This document shows, piece after piece, positions 47,519-55,771 of a stretch of 64,000 bases of DNA. Source of the DNA: Tetragenococcus solitarius NBRC 100494 (GTDB lineage Bacteria; Bacillota; Bacilli; Lactobacillales; Enterococcaceae); contig NZ_BCPY01000008.1 of assembly GCF_001544195.1 (NCBI RefSeq), forward strand, positions 1-64,000, given 5' to 3'. The translations under genes were made by a program, and so were the position numbers. Each line of letters opens with the position of its first letter. Position 1 is the first letter of the stretch. The notes under the pieces were generated by a model, which saw nothing but the letters and a program-made list of their open reading frames with translations, searched no databases and was not told the origin of the DNA.

Positions 47519-48253
47519 CTAAAAATTATAATGAATAACATCTTGATATTGTTCAAATAATTGTTGATTCAATTGACTACCGCCATCTAAATTAGCAGAA
47601 TAGAAAATGGGCGGGTAAGTAACGCCTTTTTGCAATAGCTTTTTTGTCACTTCAACAACTATTGCATTTAAAATAGTAGCGCCCACAACTGTAGAACTTG
47701 GCCCTACTTTCTGCTTAATTCCGTCAATAGTACAACTACCATCTCCAATGTCTCCATGGTTATCAATAGTCACATCAGCAAGTTCAAATAAACGCTTACC
47801 GGAAGAATGACGACTTGTCACAGATTTAGAATAAGTGACATTAGTCAAAGCAATAATTTTTACTCCTTTTTCTTTTGCCGCAAGTGCTAAATCAACAATT
47901 ACTGGATTGCGTCCTGATACAGAATGTAAAATTAAAACATCATTTTCTTGAAAATCTACTGTGGTTTCTATAGCTTGACCATAACCTTCAAGCTGTTCCA
48001 TACGGCTTGTAAATGTAATAGGTTGTCGATCTAACATGATTTCTTTAGCAAAAATTGCATTAATTGTCATCATTCCCCCAGCTCGATAATACATCTCTTC
48101 AGCTAAAATCCCAGCATGACTAGCACCAAAAATATAAATAGATTGCTTGTTTAAGTTTGCTTCAGTCAGTAACTCTATGGCTTTTTTCATTGCGTTTGTC
48201 TCATCTACTTCAACCTGGTTTAATATTTCTTTTATACGAGTAAAATATTGCAT
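47519..48253 (-). CDS. UPF0309-type SIS-domain protein
   Basis: About 244 residues. The ATG at 48253 is eight bases from GGAGG; a longer frame to 48277 overlaps the IIC gene. SIS-domain stretches YIFGASHAGILAEEMYYRAGG and LHSVSGRNPVIVDLALAAKEKG match the UPF0309 family. SIS domains bind sugar phosphates, often amino sugars. It is the last gene of an intact ascorbate-type PTS operon and may act on the PTS product. Reaction unknown. Confidence 0.85.
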   Translation of the reverse strand: MQYFTRIKEILNQVEVDETNAMKKAIELLTEANLNKQSIYIFGASHAGILAEEMYYRAGGMMTINAIFAKEIMLDRQPITFTSRMEQLEGYGQAIETTVDFQENDVLILHSVSGRNPVIVDLALAAKEKGVKIIALTNVTYSKSVTSRHSSGKRLFELADVTIDNHGDIGDGSCTIDGIKQKVGPSSTVVGATILNAIVVEVTKKLLQKGVTYPPIFYSANLDGGSQLNQQLFEQYQDVIHYNF

Positions 48254-48254
48254 T

Positions 48255-49505
48255 TTAAAATCCTCCAAACAATCCACTAATGAAGCGTCCTAACATTGCC
48301 CACAATGAAAGATCATTTCCACCAAAAATTAACAACCAATTTTGAATGGTTGAACTAAATAACATTGCAGAAAAACCGACAAGTATAACCATTAAAATAG
48401 ATGCCACTACAGTCCCTATAACCGCACCACGGAATCCTCCTTGTCCTTCACCAATAATAGCAGCACCACCACATTCAAAAAAGCTGGTAATAACTAAAGG
48501 AACAATCGTTACACCAAAAACATTAAATGAATTAGCAAATATCACCAATATAGTAGAAGTGACCATTGCCACAACAAAACCAATGATTACTGCATTAGGG
48601 CGATAATTAAATAAAATCGGTAAGTCAAAAGCAGGTTTAGCTCCTGGAACAACTTTTTCTGCAATTCCTTGGAAAGCTGGGATGATTTGATTGATTAACA
48701 AACGAACACCATAAAGCATAATTAATAGTCCAGCACCAAAATTTAGCCCAGCAATCATCGAAAACATAAATAAGTTTTCGCCTTCGGGTACTAGTGCGGG
48801 TGCTATGATACCCACAACGATATACATTAGAAAAATAACAATACCCCCTGTAATTGAAATTTCTCTAAAAAATGATAAACTTTCCGGAACTTTTAAATCT
48901 TCTGTAGATTTTTCCTTATTACCCAGTCGTTTTGCAACAAAACCTGAAACTAGAGATAGGATTCCTGTAGGGTGTCCAATTAAAAATGAATCATCTTCTG
49001 TTGCAGCCCAAACATATTTACGCATAATCCAAGGCATAAAAGACCAATAACAAGCTGTTAAAATAGCACTTATTACTATTAAAGGCGTTCCTGCTAAACC
49101 TGCTTCTACTCCACCTGCCACTAAAACGAAAGGAAACCACCAGAGCATATGCCCAGTTAAAAAAATTGTTTTCACTGGAGTAAAACGTGCAATGAACAAA
49201 TGAACAATTAATCCTAAAAACATAACTAAACCAACTGTACCGCCATAATCAGCTGTAAATGTAACGTCAGATAATCCTTTAGCAACTTTAACGCCTAATT
49301 CTTCTTGAACTGCTGTATTGATTGGTGAAATTGTTCCAGTCAACATGTCTACTCCAGCGTTTAAAATGACCATACCAAACGCCGCAGTCATAGATCCTTT
49401 GATTATTTCAGAAAAGGGCTTTTTTTGAACTGCCAATCCTAACATTGCAATGAGCCCTAGTAAAACTGGTGGATTCTTCAAAATATAATCTGTGACAAAG
49501 TTCAT
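48255..49505 (-). CDS. Ascorbate-family PTS IIC (UlaA/SgaT-like)
   Basis: 416 residues with ten or so membrane segments. The N-terminal NPPVLLGLIAMLGLAVQKKPFSEIIKGSMTAAFG and later GVEAGLAGTPL and FFECGGAAIIGEGQGG are family features. It is the full-length counterpart of the fragment at 44.9 kb. It ends one base before the SIS gene. Confidence 0.92.
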   Translation of the reverse strand: MNFVTDYILKNPPVLLGLIAMLGLAVQKKPFSEIIKGSMTAAFGMVILNAGVDMLTGTISPINTAVQEELGVKVAKGLSDVTFTADYGGTVGLVMFLGLIVHLFIARFTPVKTIFLTGHMLWWFPFVLVAGGVEAGLAGTPLIVISAILTACYWSFMPWIMRKYVWAATEDDSFLIGHPTGILSLVSGFVAKRLGNKEKSTEDLKVPESLSFFREISITGGIVIFLMYIVVGIIAPALVPEGENLFMFSMIAGLNFGAGLLIMLYGVRLLINQIIPAFQGIAEKVVPGAKPAFDLPILFNYRPNAVIIGFVVAMVTSTILVIFANSFNVFGVTIVPLVITSFFECGGAAIIGEGQGGFRGAVIGTVVASILMVILVGFSAMLFSSTIQNWLLIFGGNDLSLWAMLGRFISGLFGGF

Positions 49506-49507
49506 GC

Positions 49508-49789
49508 TTATTCATTCCTTTCATTTAAAAATTTTTCCATTTGGCTTTTCACTTCATTTTTATCCATATATTTTTTCACTGGAAAAACTGGTCCTTTCAC
49601 CGAATTTTGCAGTTCATTTGTTAGCTCACTGCTCGTAAAATAAGCATCTGCTGTAGTTGCTTTTGCTGTTGATAAATCTGTATTTTCAACGGTTGCTTTA
49701 ATGTCCAATTCTTTGACTACTTTGTCTAATGTCATTTTTAAAACCATTGAACTTCCTACACCAAAACCGCATACTGCTAAAATTTTCAT
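49508..49789 (-). CDS. Ascorbate-type PTS IIB
   Basis: About 93 residues. The phosphocysteine is in ILAVCGFGVGSSMVLKMTLDKV. The ATG at 49789 follows GGAGGAATTGAG; an in-frame upstream codon at 49804 is inside the IIA gene end. It directly precedes IIC. Confidence 0.9.
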   Translation of the reverse strand: MKILAVCGFGVGSSMVLKMTLDKVVKELDIKATVENTDLSTAKATTADAYFTSSELTNELQNSVKGPVFPVKKYMDKNEVKSQMEKFLNERNE

Positions 49790-49803
49790 TCTCAATTCCT
49801 CCA

Positions 49804-50235
49804 TTATTTAAAAAGTTTTATTATTTTAGACTTATCTCCACTCAAAATAACTTGATATTTTTGTTCATCCATAAACACCTCCATAATCTCTTGCAAACTT
49901 TTTAAGTGGCTTTGACTGTCCTTAGCTGCTAAAATCAAAAATATTTTTACCGGTTTTCCCTCTAAATCAATCGCTTCTTTAGTAATTAGAAGGCTCATAC
50001 TTTGTTTTTTTACACCTTTTCCTGGCTGAGCATGCATTAATGCAAAGTAGTCAGCTAATACCATATATGGCCCATGATTATCTACGCTCTCGATCATATT
50101 TCCCACATAAGTTTGAGTAATCAATTTTTCTCTTTCTAAAGGCTCACTTGCTAATTTAACGGCTTCTTGCCAATTATTGACTGACTCGACTACCTTTATA
50201 TGATTTTCCGGAAGCAGTTGCTTTAGTTCATTCAT
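49804..50235 (-). CDS. PTS IIA, fructose/mannitol-like fold (ascorbate operon)
   Basis: 143 residues. The active histidine stands in YFALMHAQPGKGVKKQ. It overlaps the regulator stop by four bases. It passes phosphate from HPr to the IIB encoded next. Confidence 0.9.
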   Translation of the reverse strand: MNELKQLLPENHIKVVESVNNWQEAVKLASEPLEREKLITQTYVGNMIESVDNHGPYMVLADYFALMHAQPGKGVKKQSMSLLITKEAIDLEGKPVKIFLILAAKDSQSHLKSLQEIMEVFMDEQKYQVILSGDKSKIIKLFK

Positions 50236-51857
50236 TCCTTAACCTCCATCATTTTGGAAATAAACCAAGTTTTATCTTCAATTCCTCGCATCAGTAAATT
50301 CATCACTGGTTCAACTTTTTCAACATCTTTTTCACGAATTAATAACAAAGCAATAACATCTACTAACTGATTTCCCCATGTGATCGCTTTATCTAAAATC
50401 AGTATCGAAACGGATGATTCTTCGATAAATTCGGGGTTTCCGTGGGGAATAGCAAAACCGTTATCAAGATAAGTGGATTGCAGTTCTTCTCTTTCCCAAA
50501 CGGAAGCAATAAATTTATCTCTTGCTGTCTTACTAGTGAAATTTTGCTTCAAAAGTAAATAACTTAAAGCTTCCTGCTTGGAAGAAAAATTTGTAAACTC
50601 TACATTTTTATGAACTGTTTCGTTCATTTCAAAATTGAACGTAAAATTCTTAGTGTTCTGCTTTTCTTTAGCTACAATTAAATCAATATAGTAATTCATA
50701 ATTTTTTTCATATCATTCGCCGTAACCATTGGCGAAATCGTTACTATTGGTTTTTTCCTATTGTCTTTTATCTCTACGGTAGAAATAATAAAATCAACAT
50801 CAGATAAGTCCATATGATTAAGTTTCGCAGTGGAGACTGTTTCAACACTATTAACATCTGGTAATATTCTTCTAATCTTCGCGGATACATAAGAACTTGT
50901 TCCTATTCCATTAGGACAAACAAATAAAATCTTATTCATCTTCTTTAAACGTTCAATAGCTGCTTGAAAATGGATTGTAACAAAGCCAACTTCATCATCA
51001 GTAAGAGATAATTGATAAGGCTTACAGAAGTCGCTTAAAGCAAACCAAACCACACCAAACAATGAAGGATACATCTGTTTAATTTCATTAATTAATGGAT
51101 TAACTATCGTTGTTTGTGCTCCAGTTCTTAAAAAAAGCTGATATAAATGTACAACTAAATCATTTTCTAAACGATTATCTTGTGTCAGTTCCATACGAAG
51201 TCCCTCGCTGACCTTTTGAATCAGCTTTCTAATTCTATCTCTAAAGGAGAAAGGGATTTTTTCATCTTTTAAGAAAAAACGTAAACCGCTCCCCACAATT
51301 AAATAAGTCAAGTGCTGTACTTCTTCGCTTGAAAAATGATAGATTCCTTGATTTTCTATTTCTTTTAAAAGATCATATATAATAGGGTATTTATCAAATT
51401 CAAGAAAAAAACGTCCAAGCTGATTTTTTCCATCTAGTTGAATGGTATGGCCTTTTTTAGAACGAGAAACAATCAAATAAATAGAAATAACAATTTGCTC
51501 AATATAACTTTCAGGAATATCAAATTCCCTTTCATTAAGCGCCTTACGAAAGGCATCTGTGATTCTTGTCAACAAATAGTTATCATTAGCTATTACTTCT
51601 TGCTGCAACATTAGTCTTTTGAGCAATTTTTGAACTTGTATCTCATTTCCAGCGAAAAAAGTACCTGAATTATCAAAAGTTAATGATAAATCCTCTTTTG
51701 AAAATAACTTTTTTATATATGAAATATCATTGGCAATACTGCTTCTAGAAACAAAATATTCTTCAGAAAGCTGCTGGTAACTCAAATGCTCATAATTCAA
51801 TAATCTTTCAAATATGTGTAATCTTCTTGCTTTGCTATCAGTATACTGAGTATCCAT
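50232..51857 (-). CDS. PRD-containing BglG-type activator with IIB- and IIA-like domains
   Basis: 541 residues. An N-terminal HTH (about 15-60, LSYQQLSEEYFVSRSSIANDISYIKKLF) is followed by PRD regions, a IIB-like segment ILFVCPNGIGTSSYVSAKI (about 300-320) and a C-terminal IIA-like region with NGFAIPHGNPEFIEESSV. It heads the intact ascorbate-family operon and probably activates it according to PTS phosphorylation. Confidence 0.9.
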   Translation of the reverse strand: MDTQYTDSKARRLHIFERLLNYEHLSYQQLSEEYFVSRSSIANDISYIKKLFSKEDLSLTFDNSGTFFAGNEIQVQKLLKRLMLQQEVIANDNYLLTRITDAFRKALNEREFDIPESYIEQIVISIYLIVSRSKKGHTIQLDGKNQLGRFFLEFDKYPIIYDLLKEIENQGIYHFSSEEVQHLTYLIVGSGLRFFLKDEKIPFSFRDRIRKLIQKVSEGLRMELTQDNRLENDLVVHLYQLFLRTGAQTTIVNPLINEIKQMYPSLFGVVWFALSDFCKPYQLSLTDDEVGFVTIHFQAAIERLKKMNKILFVCPNGIGTSSYVSAKIRRILPDVNSVETVSTAKLNHMDLSDVDFIISTVEIKDNRKKPIVTISPMVTANDMKKIMNYYIDLIVAKEKQNTKNFTFNFEMNETVHKNVEFTNFSSKQEALSYLLLKQNFTSKTARDKFIASVWEREELQSTYLDNGFAIPHGNPEFIEESSVSILILDKAITWGNQLVDVIALLLIREKDVEKVEPVMNLLMRGIEDKTWFISKMMEVKE

Positions 51858-51939
51858 TTCTCCCTCACCTTCTGTTAATAAATTAGCACACTATTTCTTT
51901 ATCGAGGAGACCAAATAAATGTAAGTAAATATTGAAAAA

Positions 51940-52060
51940 TAGTTGAACACCTGCAGAAACTTCCCCCTGTTTTTCCCAAAAAGAAGGCTTCTTGCGTAGT
52001 TTTCCCTTCTTTTTAAAGAAAATAAAGGGAAGTTTCCAGGAGTTCCCTTCTTTCTAATTC
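51940..52060. repeat. Two-unit hairpin repeat related to the 41-bp arrays
   Basis: Motifs AGAAGG...TTCCCTTCTTTTT and AAAGGGAAG...TTCCCTTCTTTCT start about 43 bp apart. The plan (short G-rich arm, A/T loop, C-rich arm, T-run) resembles the CAGGGAG/CTCCCTG arrays, but the arm sequence differs. The rest of the 290-bp gap up to the terminator shows nothing else. Confidence 0.4.
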
Positions 52061-52095
52061 TCTTTTTTTATCCTAGTAATTTTTATCGGGGCACA

Positions 52096-52146
52096 AAAAA
52101 AGTCTGAGCATCATCCATATTTCGGAATTATGCTCAGACATTTTTT
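52096..52146 (-). terminator. Terminator of the LevR-controlled PTS operon
   Basis: GTCTGAGCAT (52103-52112) and ATGCTCAGAC (52131-52140) form a perfect 10-bp stem. Seven T follow on the minus strand. Confidence 0.85.
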
Positions 52147-52149
52147 ACA

Positions 52150-53205
52150 TTATTTATTCATTTTTTTCGATCCTAATTTCATATGGAAGTCTGGATCTTT
52201 CGGGGTGGACGGATCTACACCACGTAGGGTTGGGATTTTTGCACAAATTAATTGCAAGGGAATAATAAAATTAAAGGTGAGTGCTTCTGAATTTTTGACC
52301 GTCGGTAAAACTAAGTCTGCTTGTTCGGATTCGTAATTTGTAATTAAGAAGATCGAATCTGACCAGCCGGAAAGGACTTCCTTCATCTTATTTGTCCGTG
52401 GTTCATTGCCATCGTCTAAAATAAACACAGTTGATTTTTCATTGATCGCATTGTAAATACCATGGATGAATTCTTCAAATTCGTAGCCTGTGACAGGACA
52501 ACGCATGGTTTCCAATAACTTAAGTGCACTTTCTAAAATGTCTCCATATAAGGAAGCAGGGCCAGTGATACGAATTTCTTCGGCAGAAGTTAACGTCTCT
52601 TTGTGTGCTTCAATCCATTTCTCTGAAACATCGTAGACAGCTTTGAAGTGTTCAGCGGCTGCTTTAGCTGCTGCAATTTCTTTTTCGTATGTTTCCTCAG
52701 AAATTTGTCCTTGTGCTGTACCAATGTTTAATGCCAACAATAACAAATTTAACTTTGTACAGTAGAACCCTTTGGTTTTTGCGCCTGCTGTTTCTTCTCC
52801 GCAATATACAGTCAGAACGTAATCAGCAACTTCATCGATATAAGCATTTTCACAACCTGCCATTGAAGCGGTCATGCACCCGCAACTTCGAGCGATTTTC
52901 ATCGCATGGTAAGTAGAATAACTGCTGCCTCCTTGAGAAATACCTACAACCAATGTTTTGTCGCTCTCTTTTAAAAAGGTCTCTGTTGTAATTTCAAATG
53001 GGTAAAGTGCGACCACTTCGAATTGTAGTAAACGTTGCATTTGCTTGGCCATTTGTTTACCTGAATGGTAGCTCGTACCCGAACCTGTAATCACAATCCG
53101 TTCGATTGGGGCTTGTTTTACTTTTGCAAATAATTCGTCCGCCTTCTCAATAATGGTAAACATTTTCTCCGGTGTTTCTTGTAAATAGCTTTCAATAGAT
53201 GCCAT
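52150..53205 (-). CDS. Double-SIS-domain sugar-phosphate enzyme, deglycase/isomerase-like (FrlB/GfrF type)
   Basis: 351 residues with two SIS domains (about 30-165 and 205-330). The first has ITGSGTSYHSGKQMAKQMQ and GISQGGSSYSTYHAMKIA. The second has GPASLYGDILESALKLLE and GYEFEEFIHGIYNA, in which the Glu-rich stretch and His fit the catalytic region of fructosamine- or glucosamine-6-phosphate deglycases. It is the last gene of a mannose-family PTS operon with LevR control, the arrangement known for Amadori-compound (gfr-type) loci. Substrate is inferred. Confidence 0.8.
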   Translation of the reverse strand: MASIESYLQETPEKMFTIIEKADELFAKVKQAPIERIVITGSGTSYHSGKQMAKQMQRLLQFEVVALYPFEITTETFLKESDKTLVVGISQGGSSYSTYHAMKIARSCGCMTASMAGCENAYIDEVADYVLTVYCGEETAGAKTKGFYCTKLNLLLLALNIGTAQGQISEETYEKEIAAAKAAAEHFKAVYDVSEKWIEAHKETLTSAEEIRITGPASLYGDILESALKLLETMRCPVTGYEFEEFIHGIYNAINEKSTVFILDDGNEPRTNKMKEVLSGWSDSIFLITNYESEQADLVLPTVKNSEALTFNFIIPLQLICAKIPTLRGVDPSTPKDPDFHMKLGSKKMNK

Positions 53206-53223
53206 TTAAAATTCCTCCTTTTT

Positions 53224-54027
53224 TTATAAAATCGATAATGCATGCATAGCAACGCCAAAAACAATAATTCCAATCGTTAGTTTGGTGACACTCACTTTTT
53301 TGATGAGTTTAAACAAAATCAAAGTGAAAATGAGCGGTAACATTTTCGGCATAATTTCATCAAGGATATCTTGAACGACAATTTCCGCGCCACTACTTGA
53401 CCACTCCAATGGCGTAGTAATATCAAGCATCGTTGCAACCATCCCCCCTACAACGGCTAATCCAATAATGGTCGCTACTGACATAATTTTATCCATCAAA
53501 CCTTCTTTTTGAATCCGGTCCAGCGAATTTACACCGACTTGATAGCCCATTTTCAAACCAAAAATACGCAGTAAGAAATTTGGCACGTTGAAAATAATTA
53601 AAAACAAAATCGGTCCAAAAATACTTCCCTGTTTTGCCAAAGAAACGCCGATACCGGCAGCAATCACTCGTAAAGTTCCCCAAAAAATGGAGTCGCCAAT
53701 CCCAGCTAAAGGACCCATTAAAGACGCTTTGACTGCATTGATCGATTGTTCGTCAAAACTTGGGTTATTAGCGTTTTCTTCTTCCATCGCCGTAGAAATT
53801 CCTAAAATCAAAGGAACCATTTGCGGTGTTGTATTGAAAATTTCTAAATGGCGGTCTAGCGCTTGAGCTTGCTCTTCTTTATTTTTGTACAATTTTTTGA
53901 TAATCGGTACCATTGAATAAGCGTATCCAATATTTTGCATCCGCTCAAAGTTAAAGGCACCTTGCAATGCAAAAGAGCGCCAAAACACACTGTGAAGTTC
54001 TTTTTTCGCTACTTTAGTCAAAGTCAA
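53224..54027 (-). CDS. PTS mannose-family component IID
   Basis: 267 residues. LHSVFWRSFALQGAFNFERMQNIGYAYSMVPIIKKLY, NTTPQMVPLILGISTAMEE and MGPLAGIGDSIFWGTLR are family hallmarks. It overlaps IIC by 14 bp. Confidence 0.93.
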   Translation of the reverse strand: MTLTKVAKKELHSVFWRSFALQGAFNFERMQNIGYAYSMVPIIKKLYKNKEEQAQALDRHLEIFNTTPQMVPLILGISTAMEEENANNPSFDEQSINAVKASLMGPLAGIGDSIFWGTLRVIAAGIGVSLAKQGSIFGPILFLIIFNVPNFLLRIFGLKMGYQVGVNSLDRIQKEGLMDKIMSVATIIGLAVVGGMVATMLDITTPLEWSSSGAEIVVQDILDEIMPKMLPLIFTLILFKLIKKVSVTKLTIGIIVFGVAMHALSIL

Positions 54028-54805
54028 TCTCCCCTTCCGTCAGATTGTCTGGTTGTTCCACTTCTTGTTTGTTATTATTTTTAGGTTCAATATAAAAATG
54101 GATAACAAAAGCCACACATGCTGCAAATAAGGCAATCGCCGTAATGTCTAATTCTAGATAAGCCGCTGCTAAAAAACCAACAAAGAAAAATGGCGCCATT
54201 TTTCTAGAAAATAACATGTCCATTAACAGAGCGAATCCAACACCCGGCAACAAGTTCCCGGCAACACCTAAGCCATCTAAGATCACATCTGGCACTGCAT
54301 TAATTAAACTACTTACCTGTTGAGCGCCTAACAAAATCGCTAAAAATGTCGGGACAAATGTGCTCAAGAAAAATAACAAGACAGGAACCCACATGGAAAA
54401 AGCAATTCCTTTATAATTGGCTTCTTTAGCATATTCATCGGCTTTATGAGAAAAGTAAGTATTTACAATACGTACCAATACGCCCAAAGTTTGCGCTAAT
54501 ACTGCAATAGGAACAGCGAGTGCCAGAGCAACTTCAACGCCCCTGCCAGAAATAATTGCAAATGCGGTTCCTAATATCCCACCTGTGACAATATCTGGAG
54601 GCGTTGCAGCGCCAATCCCTGCAATTCCCATCCAAATCAATTCTAGCTGTGCACCGATAATAATTCCTTCTTTTACATCACCTAAAATTAAGCCCACAAA
54701 TAACCCTAAAACAAGTGGCCTGTCAAACATCATTTGACCAAAGAGACGTCCATCTAATATGCCTATCCCAGCTAATATACCTAATGTCAAAGCTTGTGCT
54801 AGCAT
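54014..54805 (-). CDS. PTS mannose-family component IIC
   Basis: 263 residues and hydrophobic. GLFVGLILGDVKEGIIIGAQLELIWMGIAGIGAATPPDIVTGG is the IIC signature region. It carries an acidic C-terminal tail. It forms the channel with IID. Confidence 0.93.
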   Translation of the reverse strand: MLAQALTLGILAGIGILDGRLFGQMMFDRPLVLGLFVGLILGDVKEGIIIGAQLELIWMGIAGIGAATPPDIVTGGILGTAFAIISGRGVEVALALAVPIAVLAQTLGVLVRIVNTYFSHKADEYAKEANYKGIAFSMWVPVLLFFLSTFVPTFLAILLGAQQVSSLINAVPDVILDGLGVAGNLLPGVGFALLMDMLFSRKMAPFFFVGFLAAAYLELDITAIALFAACVAFVIHFYIEPKNNNKQEVEQPDNLTEGEIDFD

Positions 54806-54827
54806 AAACAGCCCTCCTCTTCTTTAT

Positions 54828-55310
54828 TTAAATCGAAAAATCTTCTAGTTTTTTCTTCTTATCGTTTGGCAACATCCGAAATTCAATGTCAATCCCCATA
54901 TCACGTATGGCTTTTAAGTTACTGACATCTTGATCATCTACTGCGACTAAATCAGTTAACTTTCTTTTTCCTTCTGTAAAACGCAAACCGCCGATATTAA
55001 TTTCTTTTACAGCATCTTTGGTATTTTTCAATAATTGATAAGTATCTTTAGTATTTTTTGTTAATACAAGTACATGACTCTTTTTAGAAGCACTAAATTT
55101 TTGTACGATTTCACCAGATTCCTCTACACCTCTTATGTAAAGATTGACATTACTTGGTTTAGCTAAATTCAAAGACATGGCTTTCATCTGATCATTTTTT
55201 GCTTCATCGTTAACCACCAAAATCGTATTTACACCTAAAGATGATGTCCACCCAAAAGCCACTTGTCCGTGAATCAATCGGTCATCAATCCTCAATAATG
55301 CGATCGTCAT
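54828..55310 (-). CDS. PTS mannose-family component IIB
   Basis: About 160 residues. The phosphohistidine is His14 in RIDDRLIHGQVAFGW. The ATG at 55310 follows GGAGGAG; it overlaps the end of IIA by 26 bp. Normal length. Confidence 0.93.
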   Translation of the reverse strand: MTIALLRIDDRLIHGQVAFGWTSSLGVNTILVVNDEAKNDQMKAMSLNLAKPSNVNLYIRGVEESGEIVQKFSASKKSHVLVLTKNTKDTYQLLKNTKDAVKEINIGGLRFTEGKRKLTDLVAVDDQDVSNLKAIRDMGIDIEFRMLPNDKKKKLEDFSI

Positions 55311-55716
55311 TGTGATCTCCTCCTTGTTTTTCAATCAGTTCGTTAATATAGACAATTCCTTTTTTTGCTTCCTCGATACTGTTTGTAATTATTGTTTTAC
55401 TATCTGCATCACCAGATAGCAGCATCGTTAATACCAAAGGAAGATTCACTCCCGTAACCAACTGAAACTCATAGCCTTTTAATAAAAAGTCGGTAAACAA
55501 ATTGGCAACACTTCCGCCAAAAACGTCCGTTAACACCACAAGCTCTTTTCCTTGTTTGTTTTCTAAATAATTTTTTACCTCTTCTTCTGCTTCTTCTTGC
55601 CCTTTTGATTTCGTCATTGAAAAATAATCAAGGTCATTATTATTTCCTGCTATTAATTGAGCCGCGTCAATCATACCTTTTGAAAGCTCACCGTGTGTTG
55701 CGATTAAATATTTCAT
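55285..55716 (-). CDS. PTS mannose-family component IIA
   Basis: 143 residues. The phosphohistidine is His8 in YLIATHGELSKGM, and VVLTDVFGGSVANLFTDFL is typical. It is the first gene behind the sigma-54 promoter, with AAAGGAGG before the ATG. Confidence 0.93.
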   Translation of the reverse strand: MKYLIATHGELSKGMIDAAQLIAGNNNDLDYFSMTKSKGQEEAEEEVKNYLENKQGKELVVLTDVFGGSVANLFTDFLLKGYEFQLVTGVNLPLVLTMLLSGDADSKTIITNSIEEAKKGIVYINELIEKQGGDHNDDRIIED

Positions 55717-55743
55717 CGAATCCTCCTTTCACTTTTATATAAA

Positions 55744-55759
55744 AGCAAAAAGCGTGCCA
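55744..55759 (-). promoter_or_regulatory. Sigma-54 (RpoN) promoter of the PTS operon
   Basis: On the minus strand TGGCAC (55754-55759), five bases, and TTGCT (55744-55748) make a perfect -24/-12 element. It fills the 55-bp gap between the levR-type gene and IIA. The neighbouring activator has the GAFTGA motif needed to contact sigma-54. Confidence 0.9.
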
Positions 55760-55771
55760 ACTAGTGACACG

